The notes under the pieces: generated by a model
What the model was told of the DNA's origin: nothing
The model's database searches: none
The model's input: the letters and a program-made list of their open reading frames with translations, nothing else
Shown: one piece after another, positions 9,989 through 21,599 of the stretch
How the letters are laid out: each line of letters begins with the position of its first letter
Position numbering within the stretch: position 1 is the stretch's first letter
DNA from: Gnetum montanum
Taxonomy: Eukaryota > Streptophyta > Gnetopsida > Gnetales > Gnetaceae
Reading direction: 5' to 3'
DNA: 64,000 bases
Assembly (NCBI GenBank): GCA_015680685.1
Contig: MNCI01014175.1
Span: 763,914 to 827,913 of the forward strand
Translations under genes and position numbers: made by a program

Positions 9989-11542
9989 TATAGTGACCAA
10001 AAATTTTGGTGGATAGAACATCAAGGGATTCATGGGCACATAGCCTCAACTCTGCCTTCGCATGAGGGCCTTGTTGGAAATAGAGGTGGAGCACCTTGGA
10101 CAGACTTGTTGATCAAATAAGGACTTTGCCAATTATAATTGGGGTGGTGGGTGCAACTGGGGGATGGCATGGTTAGTCGAAATGCAAATGCAAGTGACAT
10201 GAAATAGTATTAAGTGTCAAAGTGATGCTTTTAGATGTTGAGTGTAGAGCGTATCCACTGAATGGGGGTGAGCATAGCCAAAGTGTTTCAACTAAAATGA
10301 GGGTGTCAACCCATAGAGACTATTTCTTGAGCATAGTGAAACATGAAAATGCATGAAAAAGTGCAAAAAGGTGTAAGAAAAATGCAAGAAAATGCTAGAA
10401 ATGGGAGAGAGAAATGAAACACCACCCCAAATGGAAGCGTAGTTAACTCTAAAAGGACTTTAGAAGGTACATAGTGTACAATAGGTGCAATGGAAGGATA
10501 GTCACAGTCTCAGTAGTGTCAAGCCATGAAGTCTGGAACTTGTTGTGGTGAATCATGCCTACTAGGTTGGCTGCTATGGTGTACTGTGTGGTGTTTTGTA
10601 GGGCTACAATGGGGCCATGGTGTACCATGTAGTGAAGCTATGCCTCTTTGCCAATATCCATGAAGCTAAGTGCTAAGATGCCAAAATTCCAAGTGCCAAA
10701 TAAAAGTGCCAACTACCAACCCTTAAAAATGTTTGGGGTCTAAGGGTATTTATAGGACTAGGGTTAGGCCAAAATGTAGATCGAGCATCATGTGGTGGTG
10801 TGGTAGGTTGGAAGAGCATAACAACTATAGTGGAGAGTATAGAAACTATAGTGCTAAGAATAGCACAACACTTATAAAAATTCTCCAAAACTAGCCATTT
10901 GTGTGTTGGCTATGCTTACTACACTCTTGAGCATAGCAGAGAATAGTAGCTATAGTGTTGAGTGCAGCAACTATAGTGTAGAGCATAGCACAACACTTAG
11001 AAAAATTTTGCAAAATTGGCCATTTTTGTGTTGGCTATACTTGCTACACTCTCTAGTGTAGTAGAGTGTAGAAAATACAGTGCCTACCATAGCAGCTATA
11101 GTGTTGTGCATAGTACAACACTTAGAAAAATTCTACAAAATTGGCCATTTTTTTGTTAGCTACACTTGCTATGCTCTTGAGCGTAGTAGCTATAGTGTAG
11201 AGAATATTACAACACTTAAAAAAATCCTATAAAACTGGCCATTTTTTGTGTTGGATATGCTTGCTATGCTCTTCTGTGTAGTAGAGTGTAGTAGGTACAG
11301 TGCCAAGCATAGCAGCTATAGTGTAGAGTATAGCACAAGACTTAGAAAAATTCTGCAGATTTTGACCTTGTTTGAATACTTTACCAAAATTGTAGAAGAT
11401 TGGCCATTGAAGCTAACTAAATTCTACTATAGTGGAGAGCATGGTCCCAACACTTAGACAAATTTGTAAAGAGTGCCATCATTCTCACACTTAGCCAAAT
11501 TTGTAGTTGAGAAGTGGTAGCCTAAATTTTTATGGTGTTTGA
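9989..11542 (-). repeat. 5' LTR of element B
   Basis: The start TATAGTGACC is a mutated form of the family TGTAACGACG. Next to it (9970-9985) is the conserved CCTTCTAGCACGA primer-site remnant. The internal landmarks GAGGGCCTTGTTGGA and ATCAAATAAGGACTT match other family LTRs. The end TATGGTGTTTGA corresponds to CATGGTGTTTCA in C. Length 1554 bp against 1514 and 1515 for C. A TATA-like GGTATTTATAG (about 10746) fits a leftward promoter. Confidence 0.7.
10861..11345 (-). repeat. U3 tandem repeat of about 125 bp in the LTR of B
   Basis: Units beginning TAGCACAACACTTA (or variants) start at 10861, 10986, 11111, about 11205 and 11331, so the period is 125, 125, 94 and 126. Each has AAAATTCTGCAAAATTGGCCATTT-type sequence followed by palindrome-rich GCTATGCT...GTAGTAGAGTGTAG runs. 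The array lies upstream of the TATA-like site on the element strand, so an enhancer role is plausible but unproven. Confidence 0.8.
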
Positions 11543-14500
11543 CAAGGAATCCAACCAAGGGTCAAACCAAACAAGTCACAAAAGTAGCAAGAAGATCAAA
11601 TCATTAAAATACTATCTTGGATGACATTAAAATTCATAGAATTTAAATAATAATGTTGAATCCACTCATTTCCATGCTCCAAAAAATATAAAAAGAGGGA
11701 TTATGAAAAATACAAAGTAAATATCATACTCCAAAGTTATCATATAGGAACAAGTGAGGTAAGGTAAAAATTGTTTGTTATGATTGAACCTTGAAGCTCA
11801 TAGAGTGAAAAATCACACAAGTAGAAGATCAATCAATTTATTTATGTCATGCAAGAACCACCATTACTAAGAGATAGGCTTGAGTTCACTTGATTATAAT
11901 GCTAAGTCACTAGGGATTCAGAAGAGGGTCCTTCCCATAGTAGGCACAAAAACTTCTTTCCCTTATGAAACTCATTGATGGAACACTTATGGATTTCCAA
12001 CAACTAGTGAAACATTAACATTGAACATGAGACCATCCCCTTGGATGGCCAAATCTCATCCTCTGCTTTGCTCAACTAACTTTCTACCATATACCAAAAT
12101 GCATAGAATGGAAAGGAAGAAATTGAAAATGCATGATGGATAAGAGAAATAAGGTGAGAGTGAAACATCATTATATTCCCAGCTAACCATTCAATTATCT
12201 TATGGGAGCACATAAGTACATCCTACATCCCATGAAAGATCCATTACTACATACCTTCACTACTACTCATCCACATAGTAGGGATAGTTCCCCAAGTTTC
12301 CTTTTTAAGTGCAAGGTCACACCTACCATTATCAGTGCCATCTAGCCTTGATTTTTTGGTGTTCTAATCATTGGTGAAACTAAATCAAGGAAATGTAATG
12401 TAAATTACCTAAAGTTAAGATCTTGATATGGTTTTCCCCTATCTATGCACATATGCATGATAGAATCCTTAGTTTTTTATTTACTAAAATCCTTTTGTCA
12501 ATCCCTCTTCCTACGCTAACTAATTTCAATCCCAATAATGATTACAGAAAAGAATAAATGAATTTGGAAATTGGGTGGAAAGAACATTTAACATTAACAA
12601 ATTTTACTAAGAGAGATACTTCTAAGCCTTCGTGAATATGGGTAGGGATGAGCAAGAGATTGTATTGGATTATTACATTTGATGATCAAGTGGTCTAGGT
12701 AATAGGTTGAACATGAGATTGAATTTACATGATTAGTAATTCAACCACTTATTTTGATCTTAATTTGAGCAATCATAAGATCAATTTGGGATGATAAAGA
12801 TACCAATTTGTATGGATTGATAATCTTAGAGCTACATTGCTCTTTTCATCACCTCTTCTTCTTCATCACTTTTTTCTTCTTTTTTAATCATTCATTCTTT
12901 TCATATTTTCTTTGCTCTTTTATCATTTATTATTATTTTTCATTAATTTCATCTTTTTCTCATGATAAATGATTAAAGTGCCAAATCATCACTTGGAGTC
13001 TTTGACATGCACAATCATGAGAATTCATTCTTCATCGAATGATACATATAGGTTTATACTATCATGAATCTCTTTTGACTAAAATGTTTAGGAATGGTAA
13101 GCACATGGACCTTGGTCCAATCACATTAATTAGTTCCATTTAGTGAACACAAGGATCCTCAATGACATATCCTTTTCTCTAGTGATCAAGCACTCTTTTA
13201 TGATTCTAGAGCTCACATCCTAGGATGTGGATCTATCCATGGTTCCAATAGCATAAGATTTAATAACTCATGGTGTGAGTTCTAGTTCCTTGCTAAATCT
13301 AATCATAGTTCATTAGTAATGAATAGAGGAAAAGTGGATAAATAATGTTTTTGTGTGGACATTCCATTGACTGAGACTTCACTTTGGACCCATTTAACAC
13401 TCTTGCATCATCATTGCATCTGCAACGTAGACATCTACCATTGACTTATGAGTATTCATAAAGCACATTAATTAATTTTTCCTATACACACAAAACATAC
13501 TCAAAAAAGAAACATTAGACTAAAAGAATAATAAAAGCTATTAATTATATATCATTAAATTCAAAGAATATAAAAATACACACAAAAAAAACAAATAAAT
13601 AAAAATACCTATCAAACTATAAACTATGCATACAAATCCAAATAAGCCATACTATACCATTGAAGCCATTATGTGGAGGAATCTTTCCTCATAATTGAGT
13701 TCAAGGTTGATACCTAACAAGCTTCTTATTGAGCTTATTGTTTAGAATCATAGCTTTCTTGATCTCATTTTTTAAAAGATAATGAGGAAGGAGATGAACA
13801 TTAATCCTTACAGATCTTTTTTTTTCTTCTTTCTTTTATGAAAATGATTTCATCTATGAGGTGATGAATTTCCTGCCATGAAAGGAACATCATTATTATG
13901 GTACTTACCACAGTATATGATGATGAAAAATAAGGATAGTACCTTGTGTTAAGGAACTAGACATTTTTCCAGTATGGCTAATTTAAACTTTCTTCTTGTA
14001 ATGGTACAGAAGGCCATGATGAACATTGGTAGACCTATGAATATGGAGATGATTATGATAGATATGACCAATATTAATGGGGTAGTACATAAGGTATGTT
14101 CTTTGTGGCCTGCTAAGCTTCATGGAAGAAAGAAGGATGACATTAGGAATGTTATTGTGACATTAAGGGATCACTTAAAGGATCATGTTCCAATTCTTGT
14201 TGAATTTTTAGGTCAAAAAATGGATCAAAAGGATAAGAAATTTGATCATGATATGGTCTCTTACTCCTTTTTTTAAACTTTGAAAGCTACTTCAATTACT
14301 TTTTTTCATCAAATCCTTGAAAGCTGATGATATCTTTTTATTTAGCACATCCCAATCCTTATCAATAACATTGGCAAGATATGCTAACATCTTTTGCATT
14401 ATCATGCTTTTCTGAACAAAAGCTTCAATGACATCATAAGTTTCAAGCTTACATTTAACATTCTTTACACCCTTCTGATATTGGTAATTCATGGTGGCTT

Positions 14501-15723
14501 CTTCTACATTGATATGCTTATGCCATTCATCTTCCAATTAGCTACAACATCTAATAGAATAACAATTTGAACCACTAATCTCGGGTAAAGATCATCCATG
14601 ACATACATATCCATCTTTTCATAAGTTTATGATTGTAGTCCTTGTACCAAGTACATTAATTATTCATGTTTTATAAACCCATGATTTGGACATTGAATAA
14701 GTAAGCAATTTTACCATTCTATGGTCACATCTAATGATTTGTTGGTATCATGCTTTCATCTTGCTATCTTCTTTCTAAGATTTGTAACTCGGGCATAAGA
14801 TTAAAATTTGACATTGAAGTATTTAACATGTCTATAAAAGAAGAGATGAAATTGGATGGAAGAAACTAATACCATGTTTTGGCATGATTAGTGAGTGTGT
14901 GATGAAAAAGTTAATGTTTCATCCACTCATTGTCCAATCCTTAAAGCTCACAAGAAATGACAAATGTTTGAACATGAAGCTAAAAATCATCATATAATTT
15001 TCCACTAAATGTGGGAATGTTAGCCATATCAATCTTTTCTTATTATACTCTCCTCAATGCCTTCAAGTGGAATGCAAACTACATAAATTTGAGCTCGATA
15101 GGTCCATGGAAATAATGGCTCATCCAAGCCATCAACATCTTCATTCAAATGTAGCTAAGACAAATGTAGAATCATGGACTAATTCATATCATGAAAAGTA
15201 TAGCTTAGGTACCATGGACAAAGATGAATGAACCTCCTTCTCCTAGAACCATTTTTATTTTAGAAATTGAAGTACCTAAGAGAAGGTCATTTCTTCTTCC
15301 TAGCATGTATACAATCATATTCTTACTTTTAAATCATATAAAAAAGCTCTTACTTTTCATGAGAAACATACTATAATTGTTGGGATAACATGGGTTCATG
15401 ATCTATCAAATTCTCAAAAAATTATTGATTGGAAAAAGCCTCCTCAAAGATGACAACTGTAGCTTATCTAAATTTCTTACAAAATTGTTCATGCACATCA
15501 TGCCATCATTTTCATTTGTTATAATGAAATTTTATCTTGATATGAGGTGCTACTTAATTAATCACTATTTTTAAAGTGATTTTAACCAATTAATACTTCT
15601 ACTTTAATCTATTTTCATTTCTCAATTTAACCATTACTTCATTAGTCCTTTATTTCCTAAAAAATCAACTTATAAAATGAAAAATTATGAATGTATAAGT
15701 ATTTTAAGGTGATTCACCAACAT
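11543..15723. other. R1 interior, gene-poor
   Basis: AT-rich (for example 12830-13000 and 13440-13620). A minus-strand fragment near 11925-11950 (GTCCTTCCCATAGTAGGCAC) resembles the WEGP-type integrase C-terminus of C and F, but no wider homology could be followed. Nothing else is recognised except the two ORFs at 13974-14537. Confidence 0.4.
13974..14537. other. Two unassigned opposing ORFs in the R1 interior
   Basis: A plus-strand 100-codon ORF (13974-14276; contains LHGRKKDDIRNVIVTLRDHL) and a minus-strand 81-codon ORF (14292-14537; Lys-rich, helical) point towards each other 15 bp apart. I recognise neither. They stand out as longer than usual for such AT-rich DNA, but may be chance or relics of R1 coding sequence. 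Confidence 0.25.
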
Positions 15724-15744
15724 CTTCCTCAATAATAGCACCAA
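15724..15744 (-). promoter_or_regulatory. Primer-binding-site-like sequence of R1
   Basis: The minus strand begins TTGGTGCTATTATTGAGG directly at the right LTR edge. The TGGTGCTA start matches the A/B/C family primer site; the rest differs. Confidence 0.45.
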
Positions 15745-16303
15745 TGTTAGGAGTCTTACTAGTTTTGTACCAATGGATTTATCATATGGAACACTATGTG
15801 ATCCTATTGTAAGCTTCAAAGATAATGTTAAGTGGACTGTCAAAAATAATTTCGTATATCATTGCATTTAATAAATATAAAATATATTATAATACATATG
15901 ATACAAATGAAACCTATGTTGCCATGGTAAGAGCTAGAGAAAATATTTTAATTTTATATTTTATAATTTTTATAATTTTTATATTTATAAGAAACAAAAT
16001 AAACATAAACATACATACATTTCAATCCATTGTGAAGATAGGTGCAATGCTCATGTTGCAATCCCTCTTAGGGATAAGTGAAACACCACATACAAAATAC
16101 AATAAAATGGCTCTTAATCATAACCTCAATGGTCCAACATAATGTTGTACAGTTGTGAACTCCTTTTGCAATGAAAAAATCATTGTAGCTCAATCAAATA
16201 GAAATTAAATGAATATTTTTTTTTATTTTTATTTTTAAGGCATCAACAGTGAAACAAGGAAAATCCATGAGCTTTATTCACTATGAAATACTTGACTCCA
16301 CAT
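15745..16303 (-). repeat. Right (5') LTR of R1, first part
   Basis: Starts TGTTAGGAGTCTTACTAG and runs colinear with 3377-3935. It stops at the CACAT target site of element C (16299-16303) and resumes at 33913. Confidence 0.75.
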
Positions 16304-17002
16304 TGTAACGATGGAAAACATCGGTCGCTGGAAATATCGAATGAAAGTCCATGTACACAGTTCTAACCTTGGATCCGTGCAAGGATCATGCATGAGAAAA
16401 AACGAATCCGAGGTGCCCTGAATGATCTTGCTGATTAGACAGGGACTTACTTGATCAGTAAATTTTTTTGATATTTTGATGACGAAATGATGGTTCTTTA
16501 TGAGAAGATATAATATTGTTAACTTAGAAGGTAATTAAAAACGATGTAATCAATTTAAAACAATTTGCAAGATTCATATAAATAGGGCACAAGAGATCGG
16601 ATTTAGAACGCAGGCAATCCCAAGATCTAGGATTCAGCTCATGAATAAAATATATTGTACACAACAATTATAGGTAGACTTTGATTTAGGCGAAGCACGT
16701 GCCAACAATAAGAAAGTTGTTGAAAGATGAAGAAAGCAAAGGTCAGTCTACCTTGTTTTAGTGGATCCGGGTACAAGGAGGTCAGACCCGAAGTAGAATA
16801 CCCATCAATCGACTATTTCTGACCAAAGTTTCTTGCCAATTGCTTTCAATATTCTTGCACTTTCTGATCCTCTTTGTTCTCTCGTCAATCCTTATTAAAA
16901 ATTGTCAATGATTTCCAACGGAAGGAAAAATCGCGCACAAAGGAAATTTGTCAAACCTTAGGATAAATTTTTGCCCTCCTTTTTGATCTTTGTCAACTAG
17001 AG

Positions 17003-17010
17003 TATTTATA
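17003..17010 (-). promoter_or_regulatory. TATA-like box in the 3' LTR of C
   Basis: Minus strand TATAAATACTCTAG (plus AGTATTTATA at 17001-17010). Preserved at the same place in the 5' LTR (33091-33100), and similar motifs occur in the LTRs of B, E and F. Confidence 0.5.
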
Positions 17011-17218
17011 AGATTAGGGTTAGAAGAAAAATGCAGTTTAGATGATGCACGTCCTAAACCTACAAAATGTCATTGACTTGATGTGTTTGTTGTTGAAGCT
17101 TGCGGTGCCATGCTGTATTACGCTTTGAAGTGTAATGCATCGTAAACCACTCTTGTTTGGAGATTTGGCAACAAACTATTCTTAGATTACATTGCGATAT
17201 GCTAAATTGTGCTACATC

Positions 17219-17280
17219 ATGCCAGATTATGCTGCATCCCGCTAGATTATGCTGCATCATATCAGATTACGCTTCATAGA
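17219..17280 (-). repeat. Short tandem repeat of about 21 bp in U3 of C
   Basis: Three units of the type GCCAGATTATGCTGCATC, GCTAGATTATGCTGCATC, ATCAGATTACGCTTCATAG. A corresponding array lies in the 5' LTR (33305-33365). It occupies the same part of the LTR as the longer arrays of B, D and E. Confidence 0.65.
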
Positions 17281-17817
17281 GTAATTCAACATAAGATAGT
17301 GAACCTGCAAAAAATTGAAGTTTTGTCGCCGTGCTTCCTCTATTTCTGATCAATCCTTTCGAGGTTTATTACGCCATGCTACGTGATGCAGCATAATAGG
17401 CCCCCTTTAACCAAGAAAGAAGACTTGCTGAAATGCACGGCATGCTGTAGATCATTGCCCAAACCTTAAGATTTTTGCTGGGTCGTCGAAGTCTTAAATA
17501 CTTACCATCTCTGATGTTGTAGTGGACTGCCTTCTGAAATTATGTTGTGTCATGCGACTTTATGCCATGTTGCGTAATGCGGTGTAATATGCTAAAAGTT
17601 AAGATTTTTGAGACATAGAAAGCTTGCAAAGTTGTAGACTTGCCACCCAGCACCTTGTTCTGTCTTCTGAAATTTATTTATGTTGTGCTGTGCAGTGTGC
17701 CATGGCAGACCTTTAATCAAAAAGGGAACTTGTTGTGCCATGCCTTGTTGTGACTCCTTGCCTGAATTGCTAGATTTTGACAAACCATTGAGGACTCAAA
17801 ATTTTCATGGTGTTTCA

Positions 17818-17832
17818 ATGGCCCCTCTTTGT
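17818..17832 (-). promoter_or_regulatory. Polypurine tract of element C
   Basis: Minus strand AACAAAGAGGGGCCAT abuts the 3' LTR. The same AAAGAGGGG core abuts the LTRs of D (60889) and E (63732), supporting these as true LTR edges. Confidence 0.75.
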
Positions 17833-19007
17833 TGATGTTTAGAGGGCTTCCTCGAAAGACATCGACAAAGAATAAAAAACACCAGAGAGGTAAAGGCATC
17901 AACAACGTCCATCAGAGATTTCTCAAATTTCACCCTATCAAACTTGGAAGTGCAAAGGCAGGGGAGGGAAGAAAACATAAGAGGGATTTTATAGAAGTGA
18001 GAGGAGGGAGTTTCGGGGAAGACTCAAGCATGTGAACATGAAAATTTTGTGAACAAGCCATCACGTCCTTCCATGAATGTATTTGAAAGAGGTTACATTG
18101 TTATACTGTATATGAAGGGCTTGCGCGGATGAGTTGTGTTATGCCCGCATGGCCTGGATGAGTTGTTTTACATCCATTTTGTCAAGCTTTTTTTTTTTTG
18201 AATTACATTCCACTAGGTGAGTTGCATTACGCCAGTTCATGGACATGATGATGCGAAAGAATTTACTTGAATGTTCATACTCTGTACAGGAAAAGAAGAG
18301 GGTAAAGGCAGTTGTGAGGACAAGGGAAGAAGGAACCGAAGTAAGGTATCTGATGGGGTGAGAGGTAGGGTTTGCACCCCCGAGTAGCTAGGCTAGTTTG
18401 AGCAACCACTTCAGGATGCCGCGACACCTCACCTTCTAATGAATGCATTCTCGATCAACGTTTTCGTAACAAGTAACCTGCAAAAAATAACAGAGAGCAC
18501 AGTGCAAAAGCAATCGTCCTAATCGCTAAGAAGGGAGGCTGTTGAAACAAGCACCGTCCAAAGCGAAAAGGAGAGCGTAGGCCACGAAACATGGACCGTA
18601 ACAAGGAGCAAGGATCCTAATGTTGATGTCGTGGTTCATGAAGCCATCATCAATAGCCAGATTCATCTTGCTCAAATGACTGGGCAAAGAACCAGTTAAA
18701 TGAATCTACTAAGCCGGAGTCTAGTGACGGTGGTAGATGGAGGCCGTTGAGGCTATGGATGACCACAGTTTCTTCGGGGCCCCAAGTGGCGAAGTTGATC
18801 CCAGGAGCTGCAACTACAGAGCAGCTGTCGTAACAACATCTCTGAGGGGTCAGTAGTATGCCTTTAGGCATGTCTAAGGAATCAGTAGGATGCTAGTGGG
18901 GTAGTGGCTTTGCGTCTGTTCCAACGCCTTACCCATTCCAGCTGGTAGGGATGTAGTGCAAGAGTGATCACACTCGCTTGATTTGTGGATTTTTTGTTGA
19001 TGGATTC
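17833..19007 (-). other. 3' untranslated region of element C, part 1
   Basis: About 1.2 kb between the LTR and the hairpin array. Short minus-strand ORFs (18650-18871, 18874-19077) show no known domain, and the second runs into the hairpin units. Stretches near 18060-18260 (GGATGAGTTGTGTTATGCC, GGATGAGTTGTTTTACATCC) are themselves repeated. No gene is supported. Confidence 0.45.
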
Positions 19008-19372
19008 CAGTTTTAAGTCCTGGTTGACTGTTGTTATTGGTTTTAAGCCTCAGTAGGCTGTGGTCCCAGTTTAACATCTGGGCAGACTGAAACCTGCTAG
19101 TTTTACGTCGTAGCAGACTATGGAAGAGCTAGTTTATGGTCCTAGCAAACCATGCTATGGGTTTCAGTTTTATGTCATGACCCAGGGACAATTATGTGCT
19201 AGTTTAGCATCTTAGTAGATGTGTGCTTACCCTGCTAGTTTCACGTCATGGCGGACGGTCAAAACCTTTGCCAGTTTAGCATCTTGGTGAACACATGCGA
19301 GAAATGCCAGTTTTACGTCGTAGTAGACATGTGCATCTTTGCCAGTTTTATGTCGTAGCAGACATTTGTTAC
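19008..19372 (+). repeat. Hairpin repeat array of 11 units, 3' UTR of element C
   Basis: Eleven units at roughly 30-bp spacing, each (C)CAGTTTTA or TAGTTTA followed by a short stem and usually a 6-nt loop. Exact examples: AGTC 19016 / CTGGTT / GACT; AGCC 19046 / TCAGTA / GGCT; CATC 19208 / TTAGTA / GATG; CGTC 19244 / ATGGCG / GACG; ATGTC 19350 / GTAGCA / GACAT. The flank and loop pattern stay constant while both stem arms change together. In a few units the stem is broken or the loop longer (for example 19170-19190). Confidence 0.85.
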
Positions 19373-19429
19373 CTTGTGTTTAAGCTGAGTTGATCTTTAG
19401 ATGTAGTACTGCTTCAAATATAGATGATT

Positions 19430-20545
19430 CACTGGATTTGATAACTCGTTGTTGTCGATATCTGCTAACTTGAATGCTTCATTGTTGTATGCGTCGATGA
19501 CCAGGAAAGGGCCTTCCCAGTTTGCGGAGAATTTGCCTACTGGTTCACGAATGGCCTTGAGAACTAAGTCTCCTTTCTTGATCAGTCATTGATGCAGATT
19601 GTGCTGATGCTTCTATCTTTATTTGTCCTGATATCTTTCGATGATGTCGAGCATCTGGATGTGTTTCTCCTCTACTGAGTCTAAATCCACGATTCTAGAC
19701 TCATTGTGTTGAGTCTCATTTATAATAGTGGAGAGGACCATTTGCAATGAGGGAACCTATAATTCCAAGGGCAGCACTACTTTGGATCCATAGACTAGGC
19801 TGTAGGGCATCCTGTCTGTAGCTATTCTGCACATTGTACGATATGCCCATAGCACGTAGAGGATTTTTTCATGCCATCGTTTTTTGTTGTTGCTAAGCAT
19901 CTTCTCAAGAAGATTGATAATTACCTTGTTTGTTGCTTCTGCTTGACCATTTTCTTGTGGGTAATAGGGTGAAGAAAAAGATTGCTTGATACCAAGATTA
20001 TCGCAAAAATATTTGGTCTCTGTACTACTAAATTGTGGCCCGTTGTTAGTCACAATAGTCATAGGGAGTCCAAATCTGGTTACTATATAGTCTAAGATAA
20101 AATGGAAAACCTATTGAGATGTAATCTTCCATAGGGGGATAGCCTCAACCCACTTTGTGAAATACTTAGTGACGGTGATAATGAAACTATGTCCTGCGGA
20201 AGATTTAGGTGTAATGGGACCTATGATGTCTAGTCCCCATCGTTGGAATGGCCAAGTAATCTATGTAGTGTGTAACTCGGTTGGTGACACATGTATTAAG
20301 TTCCCATAATGTTGGCATGTGTCACACATCTTAACTTTGATAAGGCAATCTTTTTCCATGTACGGCCAATAGTACCGTAGGCATCTGATCTTAGCAGCCA
20401 TGGCTCGCGGGGCTACATGTCCTCCACACAGTCCTTCGTGGACTTCGTTAACTATTTTTTGTGCTTGGTCATTATTAATGTAGGTTAGCAATACCCCATC
20501 GAAAGAGCATCTACAGAGAGTACTATCTCTGATGATGATGTGCAC
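19430..20545 (-). pseudogene. Integrase of element C (broken)
   Basis: Minus strand. The N-terminal zinc-binding region (20545-20261) contains HEGLCGGHVAPRAM and CDTCQHYG, an H-H-C-C finger. The core (20062-19757) has IVTNNGPQFSS, where the usual T-D-N-G Asp is Asn, then YYPQENGQAEATNKVI, containing the catalytic Glu, and LWAYRT. The C-terminus (to about 19430) has KGDLVLK and NWEGPFLVIDAY, the GPF/Y-type module. Full family architecture, but interrupted by stops near 20245 and 19590 and lacking one catalytic Asp. It would have inserted the cDNA copy into chromosomes. Confidence 0.8.
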
Positions 20546-20779
20546 TGCATCATTTTGTGCATGTGTTAGCTCATGTGGTGGTTCACCATGTAGAAGGTAA
20601 GTCTTAATGTTGTTGTACCATTCTAGCGTTCCTCCTGCATTTAATGAAGAGATTTACGTCACTTGAATGATAGGATCTATACATTCCATCATTAAAACAA
20701 GCCAAGTGGAAAACATGTGTGCTAGCACATTTAGTGCCAATGTGGCCAGTGCATTGGCTACAACGTTTTCGTTACGTGG

Positions 20780-21424
20780 CACGTGTTGGGCATCGATTGT
20801 CACAAATTGTTTCAGGAGATCTTTAGCCATATCACAGTAGGGCTATAGATGCATAGTTTTGCAGGCATAGACTCCTGTGATTTGGTTAATGACAAGCATC
20901 GAATCACCTCTGATTGCCAAGTGTTAAACGTTGAGTTCTCTAACTACCAACAATCCTCTGAGAAGCCCCTCATACTCTGCCACATTGTTCGTACAAGGGA
21001 AGGCCAGGCAGTAAGCCAATGGATGCACATCCTCAGGGGAAAGCATAATGACAATGGAAGAACTACCACCTCTAGTAGTTGAAGCTCTGTTGAAGTATAA
21101 CGTCACTTCAAGGCCTATTGATACAGGGCTTAAACTATGTAGATGCTCATCTGGAAATTCTGGCTCTATCGTAGCTTGATCGTTAATAGGTGATGTTGCT
21201 AGCTGGTCAGCTATAGCCTAACCTTTGGTGAATGATTGGCCAACATAATGTAAATCAAATTCATCTGTGATAGCTTTCCATTGAGCTATCCTACTACTCT
21301 CATACAAGCTATTTGAGATAGCGCACAGAACATTGTTTTTGCAAATTATGTTGACCTGACTTCGAAAAGGATAATGCCTACATTTTTTGAGTGTGAAAAC
21401 CAATGCCAAATAGTTACACTCCAC
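20780..21424 (-). pseudogene. Dual RNase H region of element C (broken)
   Basis: Minus strand. First domain 21424-21218: CNYLALVFTLKKCRHYPF ... LHYVGQSFTKG, the standard plant gypsy RNase H tail but lacking a clear catalytic set. Second domain 21106-20924: LYFNRASTTRGGSSSIVI ... CTNNVAEYEGLLRGL, which is the archaeal-like RNase H carried by Tat elements (TNN-AEYE motif). The FDG catalytic Asp position reads FNR here. RNase H removes the RNA strand during reverse transcription. The second copy is a Tat-lineage diagnostic. Confidence 0.75.
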
Positions 21425-21599
21425 TTCATTATACCTTGTTTCGTATGTAAATAGAGCATAATTGAGATAATAAATAAGGCCTCTGACCCATCATTCCTTT
21501 TTTAGCAAAGTAACGCAGCTGTAGAAACGCCTGAGTTTGCTAGATAAATGTAAAAATGCTGATCCCTTTGTGGCAGGAAAACCATTGGTAAGTGTTTCA

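Larger units (their letters stand above)
5300..11542 (-). mobile_element. Element B: Tat-like, internally deleted
   Basis: Order on the minus strand: 5' LTR (11542-9989), primer-binding site, 27-bp-type leader repeats, gag, zinc-knuckle region, proline-rich linker, protease, hairpin units (5810-5690), then directly the 3' UTR-type hairpin array (5515-5325). RT, RNase H, integrase, the antisense gene and the 3' LTR are absent. The two hairpin arrays, far apart in C, are only about 180 bp apart here, which suggests a deletion between them. It lies inside R1. The left boundary is approximate. Confidence 0.65.
16304..17817 (-). repeat. 3' LTR of element C (1514 bp)
   Basis: TGTAACGATGG...ATGGTGTTTCA on the plus strand. 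It is colinear with the LTR at 32393-33907. Many of the differences are C/T or G/A transitions, as expected from decay of methylated cytosines. Confidence 0.9.

Noticed and set aside
10861-11345. Centromeric or subtelomeric satellite
   Set aside because: Only about five units, confined between the TATA-like site and the LTR end, so it is a within-LTR tandem repeat.
17592-18035. Short ORFs near the left LTR of C as real genes
   Set aside because: They overlap the LTR edge and purine tract, are not conserved in the other LTR copy and have no recognisable domain.
19008-19372. CRISPR-like array (repeats with regular spacing)
   Set aside because: Repeat cores vary in sequence, intervals are only about 10-15 bp, the context is plant retrotransposon DNA, and copies occur inside gag. 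A hairpin family is the better description.
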